A stretch of 64,000 nt of DNA from RYN-230 sp963768945 (GTDB lineage Bacteria > Actinomycetota > Actinomycetes > Streptosporangiales > Streptosporangiaceae): positions 977,299 through 1,041,298 of the forward strand of contig CAVYJW010000006.1 of NCBI GenBank assembly GCA_963768945.1, read 5' to 3'. A program made the translations under genes and the position numbers. The notes beneath the pieces were generated by a model. That model was not told the DNA's origin, ran no database searches, and worked only from the letters and a program-made list of their open reading frames with translations. This document shows positions 33,544 through 42,300 of this stretch, one piece after another (position 1 is the stretch's first letter; each line of letters starts with the position of its first letter).

Positions 33544-34515
33544 TCAGGCGGGAATCTGCCAGACGGGAATCTGGCAGGTAGGTCCGCAGCGGCGCAGCCG
33601 CCCGTCCCAGCCCCGCTTGGACAGCAGACCCCCTACCTGAGCGGCGACCCGGCATGGCTGCTCGGTCACGTCGGCCCACCCGTACCTGAGGGTCTGCTGG
33701 CCGTCAACGTTGCTGGCGTTGTCCCGGTGGATGTCGCGCCAGCGGAGTTCCGCTGGGTGGGCCGCCCGGCCGTCCAGCTCGACCACTACGCCGTACGCTT
33801 GGTAGGTCACGTCCTGGTACTGGTGCTGGCCGGCGCGGGTCACCCGAAACTGCCGCGTAGCGACCGGCAGCCCGTGCGGTCGTTCCACGCGGCCGACGTA
33901 CCGGAACTCCAGCAGCGAGTGAACCCCGTCCGCGCCCAGCCCGAGGGCCGCCGCGAGCTCGGTGCGCCACCGGATCCGGGCCCGCCGGGCCATGGCGGAG
34001 GCGATCCGCCCAGCAGTGGTCCTGCGGCTGCCGCACGCCCGGAAAATCCAGCCCAGTGCCTCGTCAAGGCTGGCCGCCCCGCCCGCCAGGTCGAGCACGG
34101 TCTCCTCGACCCGGGTCTGGGGCGGGCGCAGCGCGGGATGACGTTCCCGCGTCACGAGGGAGGAATAGTGCAGGACAACCCCGGAGATCGGGGCAATCTG
34201 GCTGCCGGTGGGCACCATGACGTGGATGGCCGGGCCGGGCGTGGCCACCAGCCCCTGTAACTCGGCAGCCGAGTGATGGCTGAGCACGGCCTTCGGCCCA
34301 GCCCGTAACACGGCGGCCCAGAGCAGGGTGACGCGCCCGGGCTCGCCGGTGAACGCCGCGTACACCCCGGCGTGCAGCCGCTGCCAGCGGCCGCTGCGTG
34401 CCGCCGTGTCGATCTGCTTTCCGGTCATCCCGGCGCGTTGCGCCTGGGCCCGGCTCAGCACCCCGGCCTGATAGTCGAGCAGGTTGAGGACCTCATCTGG
34501 CAGCTCGCGGGTCAT
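33544..34515 (-). CDS. AbiEi-like antitoxin-domain protein with DUF559 nuclease-like C-terminus
   Basis: A 323-aa protein. The N-terminal 60 residues form a winged helix of the AbiEi type (GVLSRAQAQRAGMTGKQI, RLHAGVYAAF). The C-terminal part has VVVELDG, then RDNASNVDGQQTLRYGW, resembling the PD-(D/E)XK core of DUF559. No toxin or partner lies nearby, so this is an orphan and a toxin-antitoxin role is not shown. ATG 34515 is used; GTG 34554 would add 13 residues. It stands between acpS and glmM. Confidence 0.75.
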   Translation of the reverse strand: MTRELPDEVLNLLDYQAGVLSRAQAQRAGMTGKQIDTAARSGRWQRLHAGVYAAFTGEPGRVTLLWAAVLRAGPKAVLSHHSAAELQGLVATPGPAIHVMVPTGSQIAPISGVVLHYSSLVTRERHPALRPPQTRVEETVLDLAGGAASLDEALGWIFRACGSRRTTAGRIASAMARRARIRWRTELAAALGLGADGVHSLLEFRYVGRVERPHGLPVATRQFRVTRAGQHQYQDVTYQAYGVVVELDGRAAHPAELRWRDIHRDNASNVDGQQTLRYGWADVTEQPCRVAAQVGGLLSKRGWDGRLRRCGPTCQIPVWQIPA

Positions 34516-34587
34516 GCCACCCAGGGTGGGCAACCCGCCCGAGCTTGTCACCACCAGAATCCCGTTCTGTGGATAACGGAAGCGGTT

Positions 34588-34641
34588 CGTTATCTGTTCG
34601 GATTACCTCCCAGTTTTGGGGGCAAATCCGAACAGATAACG
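34588..34641. terminator. 17-bp perfect inverted repeat after glmM
   Basis: CGTTATCTGTTCGGATT (34588-34604) and AATCCGAACAGATAACG (34625-34641) are perfect complements around 20 nt that can partly pair again. A competing 7-bp stem (GATAACG/CGTTATC, about 34572-34594) shares the left arm. It is 20 nt beyond the glmM stop, so termination is the simplest role; alternative pairing could also act as a switch for the next gene. Confidence 0.7.
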
Positions 34642-34660
34642 AGCCGGGCACCGGCGGGGG

Positions 34661-36049
34661 TCAGCCCGCGGCGCGGACGGCGGCGGCTAGGCGGTCCGCG
34701 GTCTGCCGGGCCTGCTCGATCCCGACGGCCTCCACCATCACGCGCACTGCGGGCTCGGTGCCGCTGGGGCGGACCAGGACGCGGCCGGACGTGCCGAGTT
34801 TCTCCTTGGCCGCGGCGACCGCCGAGGCCAGTTCCGCGGACGCGCTGACCCGGGCCTTGTCCACGCCGGGGACGTTGACCAGGACCTGCGGGTACTTGGT
34901 CATCACCGCCGCCACGTCGGCCAGCGGCAGCCCCTGGCGGGCGGCGGTAGCCAGCAGGTGCAGGGCGGTGAGCAGACCGTCCCCAGTGGTGGCGTGCTCA
35001 AGCATGATGATGTGCCCGGACTGCTCGCCGCCGAGGCTGAATTGGCCATCCCGCATGGCCTCCAGTACGTATCGGTCCCCCACCGCGGTCTCGACCACGG
35101 TGATCCCAGCGTCCTGCATGGCGTTACGGAAGCCGAGGTTGGACATGACCGTGCTGACCACGGTGTTCCCGGGCAGCTCTCCCCGGCCGGCCATGGCGAG
35201 GGCCAGCACGGCGAGGATCTGGTCCCCGTCGATCACCTCGCCGTCCGCACCGACCGCCAGGCAGCGGTCCGCGTCGCCGTCGTGCGCGATGCCGGCGTCC
35301 GCGCGGTGCTTGGTAACCTCGGCCGAGAGGGTCTCCAGGTGGGTGGATCCACACCCGGCGTTGATGTTGTGCCCGTCGGGCTCGACACCGATCGCGATGA
35401 CCTTGGCCCCGGCGCGCTTCAGCAGCCGCGGAGCGAACCCGGCGGCGGCGCCGTGCGCGCAGTCCACTACGACGGTCAGGCCGGCCAGCGGGCCGCCCGC
35501 GCCGTTCCCGGCGGCATGGTGAGCCACGGAGGCCAGCAGGTGGTTCAGGTAAAGGTCCGGCTCGGTGGTGGCGTCGGTGACCCGGCCGAAGCCTGCGGCC
35601 AGCTCACTGCGCCGCCGGGGCGGCATCCCCAGATGCGCCTCGATCTCGTCCTCGACCACGTCGGGCAGCTTGAAGCCGCCACGCCCGAACAGTTTGATCC
35701 CGTTGTCGGGAGCGGGGTTGTGGCTTGCGGACAGCATCACACCCAGATCCGCGCCGAGGTCGCGGGTCAAGAAGGCCACCGCGGGGGTGGGGATCACGCC
35801 GAGCCGCAGGACGTCCACACCCGACCCGGCCAGCCCGGCCACCACGGCGGCCTCGAGGAATTCCCCCGAGGCCCGTGGATCGCGGCCCACCACCGCCAGC
35901 GGGCGGCCGCCCGCTTCTTCCGCGGCCGCAAACGCTCCCGTGTCGTGCAGGACGGAGGCGGCCGCACGGGCCACATCCATGGCCAGCTGGGCGGTCAGAT
36001 CCTCCCCCGCCACTCCGCGGACGCCGTCTGTCCCGAACAAGCGCACCAT
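34661..36049 (-). CDS. glmM: phosphoglucosamine mutase
   Basis: Interconverts glucosamine-6- and -1-phosphate on the way to UDP-GlcNAc. The 462-aa protein starts MVRLFGTDGVRG and has the phosphoserine loop LSASHNP with Ser109, the Mg site DGDADRC and the phosphate loop VRPSGTEPAVRV. ATG 36049 is chosen because GGAG sits just upstream and the family begins there. In many actinobacteria glmS lies close downstream; here it does not. Confidence 0.97.
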   Translation of the reverse strand: MVRLFGTDGVRGVAGEDLTAQLAMDVARAAASVLHDTGAFAAAEEAGGRPLAVVGRDPRASGEFLEAAVVAGLAGSGVDVLRLGVIPTPAVAFLTRDLGADLGVMLSASHNPAPDNGIKLFGRGGFKLPDVVEDEIEAHLGMPPRRRSELAAGFGRVTDATTEPDLYLNHLLASVAHHAAGNGAGGPLAGLTVVVDCAHGAAAGFAPRLLKRAGAKVIAIGVEPDGHNINAGCGSTHLETLSAEVTKHRADAGIAHDGDADRCLAVGADGEVIDGDQILAVLALAMAGRGELPGNTVVSTVMSNLGFRNAMQDAGITVVETAVGDRYVLEAMRDGQFSLGGEQSGHIIMLEHATTGDGLLTALHLLATAARQGLPLADVAAVMTKYPQVLVNVPGVDKARVSASAELASAVAAAKEKLGTSGRVLVRPSGTEPAVRVMVEAVGIEQARQTADRLAAAVRAAG

Positions 36050-36134
36050 GATCTCCGGGCCCCCCGTCACTTCGTCGTCGCGGTATGCCAAACGGAATCG
36101 CCTGGGGGGTTAGCCAGGAACGCAGGTCAGCTGG

Positions 36135-36668
36135 TCAGCGCTTGGAGTACTGGGGCGCCTTGCGGGCCTTCTTCAGACCATACTTCTTGCGCTCCTTGAC
36201 CCGCGGGTCCCGGGTCAGGAAGCCGGCCCGCTTCAGCGTGGTCCGGTTGTCCGGGTCCACCAGGATCAGCGCCCGGGCGATGCCCAGCCGCAGCGCGCCC
36301 GCCTGCCCGGTGATGCCGCCACCGCTGATGCGCGCGACCACGTCGAACTGGTTCTCTGCGCCGAGGCTCACGAACGGCTCGCTGATGAGCTGCTGGTGCA
36401 CCTTGTTCGGGAAGAACTCGGCCAGCTTCCGGTCGTTGATCCGCCACTGCCCCGACCCGGGCACAATGCGGACGCGGGCGATGGCTTCCTTGCGGCGCCC
36501 GGTACCGAGCGCGCTGCCGGTCACCACCGGCTTGCGGGCCGGCTGCCGCTCGCCGCCGGCATCCGCGGCCGTCTCGGTGGTGTACTCCGACACGTGCTCG
36601 CCGGCGTCTTCCGCCGTCTCCACGGCGGGGCTCTCAGCGAGCTCCGTCGTGCCAGTGGACTCGGCCAC
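36135..36668 (-). CDS. rpsI: 30S ribosomal protein uS9
   Basis: 177 aa. The core begins near residue 48 (VVTGSALGTGRRKEAIARVR) and ends KAPQYSKR, the tail that reaches the P-site tRNA. The first 45 residues form an acidic, Thr/Glu-rich extension, common in actinobacteria. GTG 36668 has GAGGAAGG at a good distance. It follows rplM on the same strand with a 104-nt gap. Confidence 0.95.
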   Translation of the reverse strand: MAESTGTTELAESPAVETAEDAGEHVSEYTTETAADAGGERQPARKPVVTGSALGTGRRKEAIARVRIVPGSGQWRINDRKLAEFFPNKVHQQLISEPFVSLGAENQFDVVARISGGGITGQAGALRLGIARALILVDPDNRTTLKRAGFLTRDPRVKERKKYGLKKARKAPQYSKR

Positions 36669-36697
36669 GGTTCCTTCCTCGTACTTCCTAATCGATT

Positions 36698-36721
36698 CTG
36701 ATCAGTATCGGTGCTGATCAG
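36698..36721 (-). promoter_or_regulatory. paired CTGATCAG palindromes between rplM and rpsI
   Basis: Two copies of the 8-bp palindrome CTGATCAG (36698-36705 and 36714-36721) are separated by 8 bp, so their centres are 16 bp apart. They lie in the rplM-rpsI intercistronic leader, 30 nt before rpsI. The layout looks like an operator or RNA stem pair, but no protein is known to bind it here. Confidence 0.35.
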
Positions 36722-36772
36722 GGCACCCGCCTGGCGGCGGTCCCCCGGCGCAGTGCCGTGGGCCGTACCGCG

Positions 36773-37246
36773 TTAGCGGCTGCCCGCGCTGACGGCAGCC
36801 GCCTCCTGGGCGATCTGCTTGATCTCGAACAGGGTGGGCTGCTGCGCCTGGTGCGGGTGGTCCGGCCCCGCGTAGACCTTGAGCTTGCGCAGCTGGCTCC
36901 GGCCCAGGGAGTTCTTCGGGAGCATGCCCCTGACGGCCTTCTCGATCACCCGCTCAGGGTGCTGCTCAAGCAGATCGCCGTAGGCTATCGAGTGCATCCC
37001 GCCCGGGTACCCCGAGTGGCGGTAAGCGCGCTTCTGCTCCAGCTTCCGGCCACTCAGCGCGACCTTCTCCGCGTTGATGACGATGACAAAATCGCCGGTG
37101 TCCATGTGCGGGGCGAAGATCGGCTTGTGCTTGCCGCGCAGCAGGATCGCGGCCTGGGTAGCCAGGCGGCCGAGGACGACGTCGGACGCGTCAATGATGT
37201 GCCACTGACGCTGGATGTCGTCGGCCTTGGGGCTGAATGTGCGCAC
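36773..37246 (-). CDS. rplM: 50S ribosomal protein uL13
   Basis: 157 aa, one of the early-assembling large-subunit proteins. It has QRQWHIIDASDVVLGRLATQ, KHKPIFAPHMDTGDFVIVIN and GMLPKNSLGR. GTG 37246 (RTFSPKADDIQ) fits the family start; longer upstream sequence in the same frame is shadow. It heads the rplM-rpsI pair. Confidence 0.96.
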   Translation of the reverse strand: MRTFSPKADDIQRQWHIIDASDVVLGRLATQAAILLRGKHKPIFAPHMDTGDFVIVINAEKVALSGRKLEQKRAYRHSGYPGGMHSIAYGDLLEQHPERVIEKAVRGMLPKNSLGRSQLRKLKVYAGPDHPHQAQQPTLFEIKQIAQEAAAVSAGSR

Positions 37247-37527
37247 GGTGGTAAGCCTTCGTGTGGTGGGACCTGATCCTGGTTCCGCGCCCGGGAGGCA
37301 TAACAAAACTGGGCTGCAATCCCCGGGTGAGGGAGTCCGACGCATCCGCTGCCACGTAACCAGCCTCGCTGAGCGGGCACCGCAGGCATGCGAACACACA
37401 TGGACGTCAAGGAAGGATACCGGCCGTTGCGACCAACGGTCAAAGCGAGCGGCGTAACGCCCATGGGCCCGCCGCCAAATTGCCGGTCCGCCCGAGGGCC
37501 GCCCCGTAGAACGATACGCTCCCGGGC

Positions 37528-39516
37528 ATGGGCTACCCGGGTGACGAGGGCGGCGGCCCGCCGGACAGCCGACTGGGCTCGCCCGGTGGTCGCAGTGGCG
37601 GCAGGTCCAGCGGCAGCCACCGGCGTCCGGGCAGCAGTTCTTACCCCAGCACCACGGGCTATCCCGGCACCACGGGCTATCCCGGCACCACGGGCTATCC
37701 CGGCACCACGGGCTATCAGGGAACCACGGGCTATCAGGGAACCGGGCGGCGGGGACTCGGCCCATCTGGGGACAGCGAGCCCGGACGCAGCGACGCCCGG
37801 ACGGCCCGGACCCCGCCCGCGATCAGCGGCGGTCCCTCGTCGCGGGAGAACGCGTGGCGCCGCCCGGACCGGCGGCCCGGTCAGGAGATCCAGGGAGGCC
37901 CGGAGAACGGTCGCGCCAGCGGCGGTTCACCCCGCGGGTCGCTGTGGAGTACCGGGGCCTTCCGCACCGCCGGGCCCAGCGGACGCGGCCCGGTTCGGGG
38001 ATTCCCGCCCGCACCCGGAGCGCCCGACCCGGTGTACCCGCCGGGCCAGTTCTCACCCTGGAACGGAACCGCACTGCGGGCCGTCGGCGCCGTCGGCCGG
38101 CCCGGCCTGGCGGCCGGGTCCGGCACCGAGGCATCCGAGTCCGAGTACTCGCTGCTGGCCGTGAGCGACCCGTCGGCCGACGCCACCGCCACCCAGACCT
38201 GGGCGGTGCTCGATGACGCCCTGCCGGGTCACTGGAGCACGCCCCCCTCGGCCGCCACCCCGGCGCGACCCAGGGTGGCCGAGAACGGGCTCCCCGGAAT
38301 CGGCGAAGGCACCCCGTCAGGCCCGCGCGGGTTCTACGAGGTAGTCGACGGACCCGCCGCGCCAGACGGGCCCGCGGCACTGGCCGGGCCCGCAGTGCCA
38401 GCCGGATACGCGGCGCCAACCGGGTACCCGGGCCAGGCCGGGACGGCGGGCTACCCCGGCGAGACCGGCTACCCGGGCGAGACCGGCTACCCGGGCGAGA
38501 CCGGCTACCCGGGCGAGACCGGCTACCCGGGCGAGACCGAATATCCCGGCGAGACCGGCTACCCCAGCGAGACCAGCTACCCGGGGAAAGCCATGGACGG
38601 AGACAGTCCCGGGCACCCCGTCATGGCCGGCTACCGGGGACAGACCGACCCGTCGTTGCGCGCGGCCCGGCCGGGAGGGCGGCTGGCCGCCCGCCAGAGC
38701 CGCCAGCAGGATGCCGGCGAACCCGTGGAGCCGGACACCGGCGCGGGCGCGACCCGGGGTTCGCGGTCGGCGGCCCGTGGCCGTAAGCCCCGCAAGCCGC
38801 CCAGCCGGGCCCGGATGTGGCTGATGCCGCTGGCCATGATGGTGATCGTCATCATCTTGATCACCGTGGCCTATCTGCACTTCGCCAAGGGGCAGGTGAC
38901 GACCCCGGCCGCAGCGCCCGCGGCCCGGCAGGGCATGGCGTCCAGCAACGCCTCGCCCAGCCTGGGCCCCTGGAAGCACATCACGACCCGGGCCGAGGAT
39001 CCGGCCGCGCTCTCCCTCACCGAACTGTTCCCGTCTCGTTACGCCGCGGACGGGACCGTAATACGGGCCATTCAGCAAGCCGGGCGCAATTGCCCGGGCA
39101 TGGTGGTAGGCAACCGGCTGCAGGCCGTCCTGCGCAAGGCCGGCTGCACCCAGGTGATGCGGGCAAGCTATCTGTCCGCTGGGCAGAAGATCATGGCCAC
39201 CATCGGGGTACTGAACCTGGCCAACGTGACCGACGCTGAGCGCGCCGGAAATGCCACCGGCGCGACCGCGTTCATCAAGCAACTCCCAACCGCGCACGGC
39301 CCGACCAAGAACCTTATGAAGGGGACCGGGCTGGAAGAAGCCCAGATCAAGGGCCACTACCTGATCCTCACCTGGGCGGAGTTCACGAACCTGCAGGCTC
39401 CGCGGGGCGCGGCGGGGCGGGCGGAGCTGGACACGTTCTCCCGGAACCTGGTCGCCAATACCGCGGGCATCAGCCTGACCAGCCGGATGGTGTTCGGCAA
39501 GCCGCAGATCCCGTAA
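37528..39516 (+). CDS. hypothetical membrane protein with two Tyr-Pro-Gly repeat blocks
   Basis: I do not recognise this 662-aa protein. The N-terminal 420 residues are disordered and carry two arrays: Thr-Thr-Gly-Tyr-Pro-Gly hexapeptides at about 42-72 and Gly-Glu-Thr-Gly-Tyr-Pro hexapeptides at about 308-355. A basic stretch (KPRKPPSRARM) precedes a single membrane segment (LMPLAMMVIVIILITVAYL, about 430-450). The outside part of about 210 residues has two Cys and no known motif. The gene is divergent from rplM, so a promoter should lie in 37247-37527, a 281-bp stretch without another gene. Confidence 0.8.
   Translation: MGYPGDEGGGPPDSRLGSPGGRSGGRSSGSHRRPGSSSYPSTTGYPGTTGYPGTTGYPGTTGYQGTTGYQGTGRRGLGPSGDSEPGRSDARTARTPPAISGGPSSRENAWRRPDRRPGQEIQGGPENGRASGGSPRGSLWSTGAFRTAGPSGRGPVRGFPPAPGAPDPVYPPGQFSPWNGTALRAVGAVGRPGLAAGSGTEASESEYSLLAVSDPSADATATQTWAVLDDALPGHWSTPPSAATPARPRVAENGLPGIGEGTPSGPRGFYEVVDGPAAPDGPAALAGPAVPAGYAAPTGYPGQAGTAGYPGETGYPGETGYPGETGYPGETGYPGETEYPGETGYPSETSYPGKAMDGDSPGHPVMAGYRGQTDPSLRAARPGGRLAARQSRQQDAGEPVEPDTGAGATRGSRSAARGRKPRKPPSRARMWLMPLAMMVIVIILITVAYLHFAKGQVTTPAAAPAARQGMASSNASPSLGPWKHITTRAEDPAALSLTELFPSRYAADGTVIRAIQQAGRNCPGMVVGNRLQAVLRKAGCTQVMRASYLSAGQKIMATIGVLNLANVTDAERAGNATGATAFIKQLPTAHGPTKNLMKGTGLEEAQIKGHYLILTWAEFTNLQAPRGAAGRAELDTFSRNLVANTAGISLTSRMVFGKPQIP
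37651..37743. repeat. 18-bp in-frame tandem repeat (T-T-G-Y-P-G)
   Basis: About five units of ACCACGGGCTATCCCGGC follow one another almost perfectly. The last two units change Pro to Gln (TATCAGGGA). High identity between the first four units points to recent expansion. Confidence 0.93.
38448..38590. repeat. 18-bp in-frame tandem repeat (G-E-T-G-Y-P)
   Basis: About eight units of TACCCGGGCGAGACCGGC. Units near the middle are identical; edges diverge (GAATATCCC, AGCTACCCG). The peptide is acidic, unlike the block at 37651. Confidence 0.93.
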
Positions 39517-39577
39517 CCGCAGCCGCAGATCCCGCAAACCGCGCAGATCCCGCAACCGCGCAGATCCCGCAACCGGA
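39501..39577. repeat. 17-bp tandem repeat after the repeat-membrane-protein gene
   Basis: Four copies of a unit with core CGCAGATCCCGCAACCG span the end of the gene (stop at 39514-39516) into the space before truA. A second, shorter GGTCAGCCGGGGGC array covers about 39598-39640. Confidence 0.8.
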
Positions 39578-39614
39578 GATCGCGCTCATTCAGAGGGCAG
39601 TCAGCCGGGGGCGG

Positions 39615-40457
39615 TCAGCCGGGGGCGCGGTCAGCCGGGGCGGGCCGGACCCGCCGGGTGGCCAGGGCCCGCTGGGCAAACTGGCCGGGCGGAGGGTAAC
39701 GGACCTCTTCCAGGCAGAGTCCGTGCGGCGGGACCACGGGAACGCCGGGGTCGCGGACCTGGGCCATGAGCACCTGGGCGGGCCAGGATGGCGGCCGGGC
39801 ACCCTCGCCCACCTTGAGGAGCGCCCCTACCAGGGCCCGGACCATTGAGTGGCAGAACGCGTCAGCGACCACGGTGGCCTCGGCCACCGTGGCCTCCGGC
39901 CGCGCCCAGGAGAAGGAGAGAAGCTCACGCACGGTGGTCGCTCCCTCCCGGCGGCGGCAGAAGGCGGCGAAGTCATGCTCGCCGAGCAGCAGCCCGGCGG
40001 CCTCATTCATGGCGTCGATCTCGAGCCCGCGGCGGAACCAGAGGGTGTCGTAGCGGCGCAGTGGGTCGGGCCCGGTCACGTCGTCACAGACACGGTAGGA
40101 GTATCGGCGGCTCAACGCGGAGAAGCGGGCGTCGAACCCGTCCGGGGCCGGGCCGATCCGGCGGACCCGGACGTCATCCGGGAGCAGTCCGGCCAGCCTG
40201 CGCAAGATGACCGACTCCGCGTCGAGCCAGGCCGAGGTGGCCAGGTCGGCGTGAGCCACCTGGCCCCGCGCGTGCACACCGGCGTCGGTGCGGCCCGCCA
40301 CCGTGAGTTGAACGGGCGGGTTGGCACGCAGCACCCGGCTCAGCGCGTCCTCCAGCACCTGCTGGACGGTGCGCTGGCCAGGCTGGCTTGCCCAGCCGGA
40401 AAAGCCGCCGCCGTCGTAGCTGAGGTCGATCCGGACTCGGCAGGCCTCAGCAGTCAA
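39615..40457 (-). CDS. truA: tRNA pseudouridine(38-40) synthase
   Basis: Makes pseudouridine at positions 38-40 of the anticodon stem-loop. The 280-aa protein has YDGGGFSGWASQ, the catalytic GRTDAGVHA with Asp58, and ARFSALSRRYSYRV. The start is TTG 40457, right at the conserved N-terminus. It follows rplQ by a short gap, the standard actinobacterial order. Confidence 0.94.
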   Translation of the reverse strand: MTAEACRVRIDLSYDGGGFSGWASQPGQRTVQQVLEDALSRVLRANPPVQLTVAGRTDAGVHARGQVAHADLATSAWLDAESVILRRLAGLLPDDVRVRRIGPAPDGFDARFSALSRRYSYRVCDDVTGPDPLRRYDTLWFRRGLEIDAMNEAAGLLLGEHDFAAFCRRREGATTVRELLSFSWARPEATVAEATVVADAFCHSMVRALVGALLKVGEGARPPSWPAQVLMAQVRDPGVPVVPPHGLCLEEVRYPPPGQFAQRALATRRVRPAPADRAPG

Positions 40458-40474
40458 CGGCGACGGCTCCCCGG

Positions 40475-41090
40475 TTACTTCTCCGACTCCTCGGCGGAGT
40501 CCCCGTCCTCGCTGTCAGCCGAGTCGGCCGCGGCGTCAGCGTCGGCCGCTGCGTCAGCGTCCACCGCGGCGTCAGCCTCGGCCACGGCGTCAGCCTCGGC
40601 CGCGACGTCAGCCTCGGCCTTCTCGGCGGCCGGAGCGGCCACCTCCGCCGTCTCAGTCGTCTCGGCCCCCGCAGCCGGGCGGGCGGCGGGCTGAGGCCGC
40701 CGGACCCGGCGCCGGCGCGGCCTGGCTTCGGCTTCCTCCTGGACAAGTTCGATCACCGCGAGCGGGGCGTTGTCGCCCTTGCGCGGGCCGATCTTGGTGA
40801 TCCGGGTATAGCCGCCCTCGCGGGTGGCGAACTGCGGCCCGATCTCGGTGAACAGGGTGTGCACCACGCCCTTGTCGGTGACCACGGTGAGCACCTGGCG
40901 CCGCGCGGACAAGTCACCCCGCTTGGCGAAGGTGATCAGCCGCTCGGCGTACGGCCGGAGCCAGGCGCGCCCTGGCCTCGGTCGTGGTGATCTTGCCGTG
41001 CTCGAACAAGGCGGTCGCCAGGTTCGCCAGCAGGTGCCGCTGGTGGGCAGCGCTGCCACCCAGCCGACGGCCCTTGGTGGGCGTGGGCAT
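40475..41090 (-). CDS. rplQ: 50S ribosomal protein bL17, interrupted by a one-base frameshift
   Basis: An essential large-subunit protein. ATG 41090 gives MPTPTKGRRLGGSAAHQRHL, the exact L17 start, and reads correctly to TTTEARA. Then the frame breaks: the expected RRLRPYAERLITFAKRG lies one base out. The likely extra base is 40963 (an A on the plus strand). Downstream the core continues to PLAVIELVQEE and then to an acidic, Ala/Asp/Glu-rich tail of about 80 residues ending DGDSAEESEK. A sequence error is more likely than a real break because the gene is essential; I list the joined gene. Confidence 0.85.
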
Positions 41091-41150
41091 CGGAACGTTC
41101 TCCTTGGTTCGCTGGCCGGGCCAACCCGGCCCGGCCAGTACTACTCGGGA

Positions 41151-42167
41151 TCAGTACTGCTCGGTCTCGACGTAGCTGTCGTCGTCGTCCGCGCCGTAGC
41201 TGTCGGCCGCGCTGCCAGGATCGAATCCCGGTGGGGAGTCCTTGAGCGCGAGACCCATGTCGGTCAGCTTCTGCTTGACTTCCTCGATCGACTTGGCGCC
41301 GAAGTTGCGGATGTCGAGCAGATCCTGCTCACTGCGGGCCACCAGCTCGCCCACGGTGTGAATGCCCTCACGCTTGAGGCAGTTGTACGAGCGGACGGTG
41401 AGGTTGAGCTCCTCGATCGGCAACGCCAGGTCGGCCGCGAGCGCGGCGTCCGTCGGCGACGGGCCGATGTCGATGCCCTCGGCCTCCACGTTCAGCTCGC
41501 GGGCCAGGCCGAACAGCTCGACGAGGGTCTTGCCCGCGCTGGCCACCGCGTCGCGGGGACGCATGGACGGCTTGGTTTCCACATCGAGGATGAGCTTGTC
41601 GAAGTCGGTCCGCTGCTCCACGCGGGTGGCCTCGACCTTGTAGGTAACCCGCATCACCGGCGAGTAGATGGAGTCGATCGGGATGCGGCCGATCTCCTGG
41701 CCGGGCTGCTTATTCTGGGCGGCGGACACGTAGCCACGGCCGCGCTCGACCGTCAGTTCCATCTCCAGCTTGCCCTTGGCGTTCAGCGTGGCGATGTGGA
41801 GTTCGGGGTTGTGCACCTCGACCCCGGCCGGCGGGGCGATGTCCGCGGCGGTCACCTCACCCGGGCCCTGCTTGCGCAGGTACATCACCACGGGCTCGTC
41901 CTGCTCCGACGAAACGACCAGGGCCTTGAGGTTGAGGATGATGTCGGTGACATCCTCCTGGACCCCGGGGACCGTGGAGAACTCGTGCAGGACACCCTCG
42001 ATCCGGATGCTGGTCACGGCCGCACCGGGGATCGAGGAGAGCAGCGTACGGCGGACCGAGTTCCCGATCGTGTAGCCGAAACCTGGCTCCAGCGGCTCGA
42101 TGACGAACCGCGACCGGAAGTCGCCGACCTGCTCTTCGTTCAGAGTCGGACGCTGGGCGATGAGCAT
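41151..42167 (-). CDS. rpoA: DNA-directed RNA polymerase subunit alpha
   Basis: 338 aa. The N-terminal domain (about 1-230) has FVIEPLEPGFGYTIGNSVRRTLL and dimerises to start polymerase assembly; the C-terminal domain (from about 245) has SYNCLKREGIHTVGELVARS and LLDIRNFGAKSIEEVK for promoter and activator contacts. It lies between rpsD and rplQ as usual. Confidence 0.98.
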   Translation of the reverse strand: MLIAQRPTLNEEQVGDFRSRFVIEPLEPGFGYTIGNSVRRTLLSSIPGAAVTSIRIEGVLHEFSTVPGVQEDVTDIILNLKALVVSSEQDEPVVMYLRKQGPGEVTAADIAPPAGVEVHNPELHIATLNAKGKLEMELTVERGRGYVSAAQNKQPGQEIGRIPIDSIYSPVMRVTYKVEATRVEQRTDFDKLILDVETKPSMRPRDAVASAGKTLVELFGLARELNVEAEGIDIGPSPTDAALAADLALPIEELNLTVRSYNCLKREGIHTVGELVARSEQDLLDIRNFGAKSIEEVKQKLTDMGLALKDSPPGFDPGSAADSYGADDDDSYVETEQY

Positions 42168-42300
42168 TGGTACCCCTTTCCGCGACGCCCGCTATTTGAC
42201 GTCGCGATCTTCGCTGACGGCTGCCGGGTGCCTGCCGATGCCGGCCCCCGGGCCGTCCCTCGCGGGGCCGCCGCCCATGCGGCGGCCCGTAACGAGCTTA

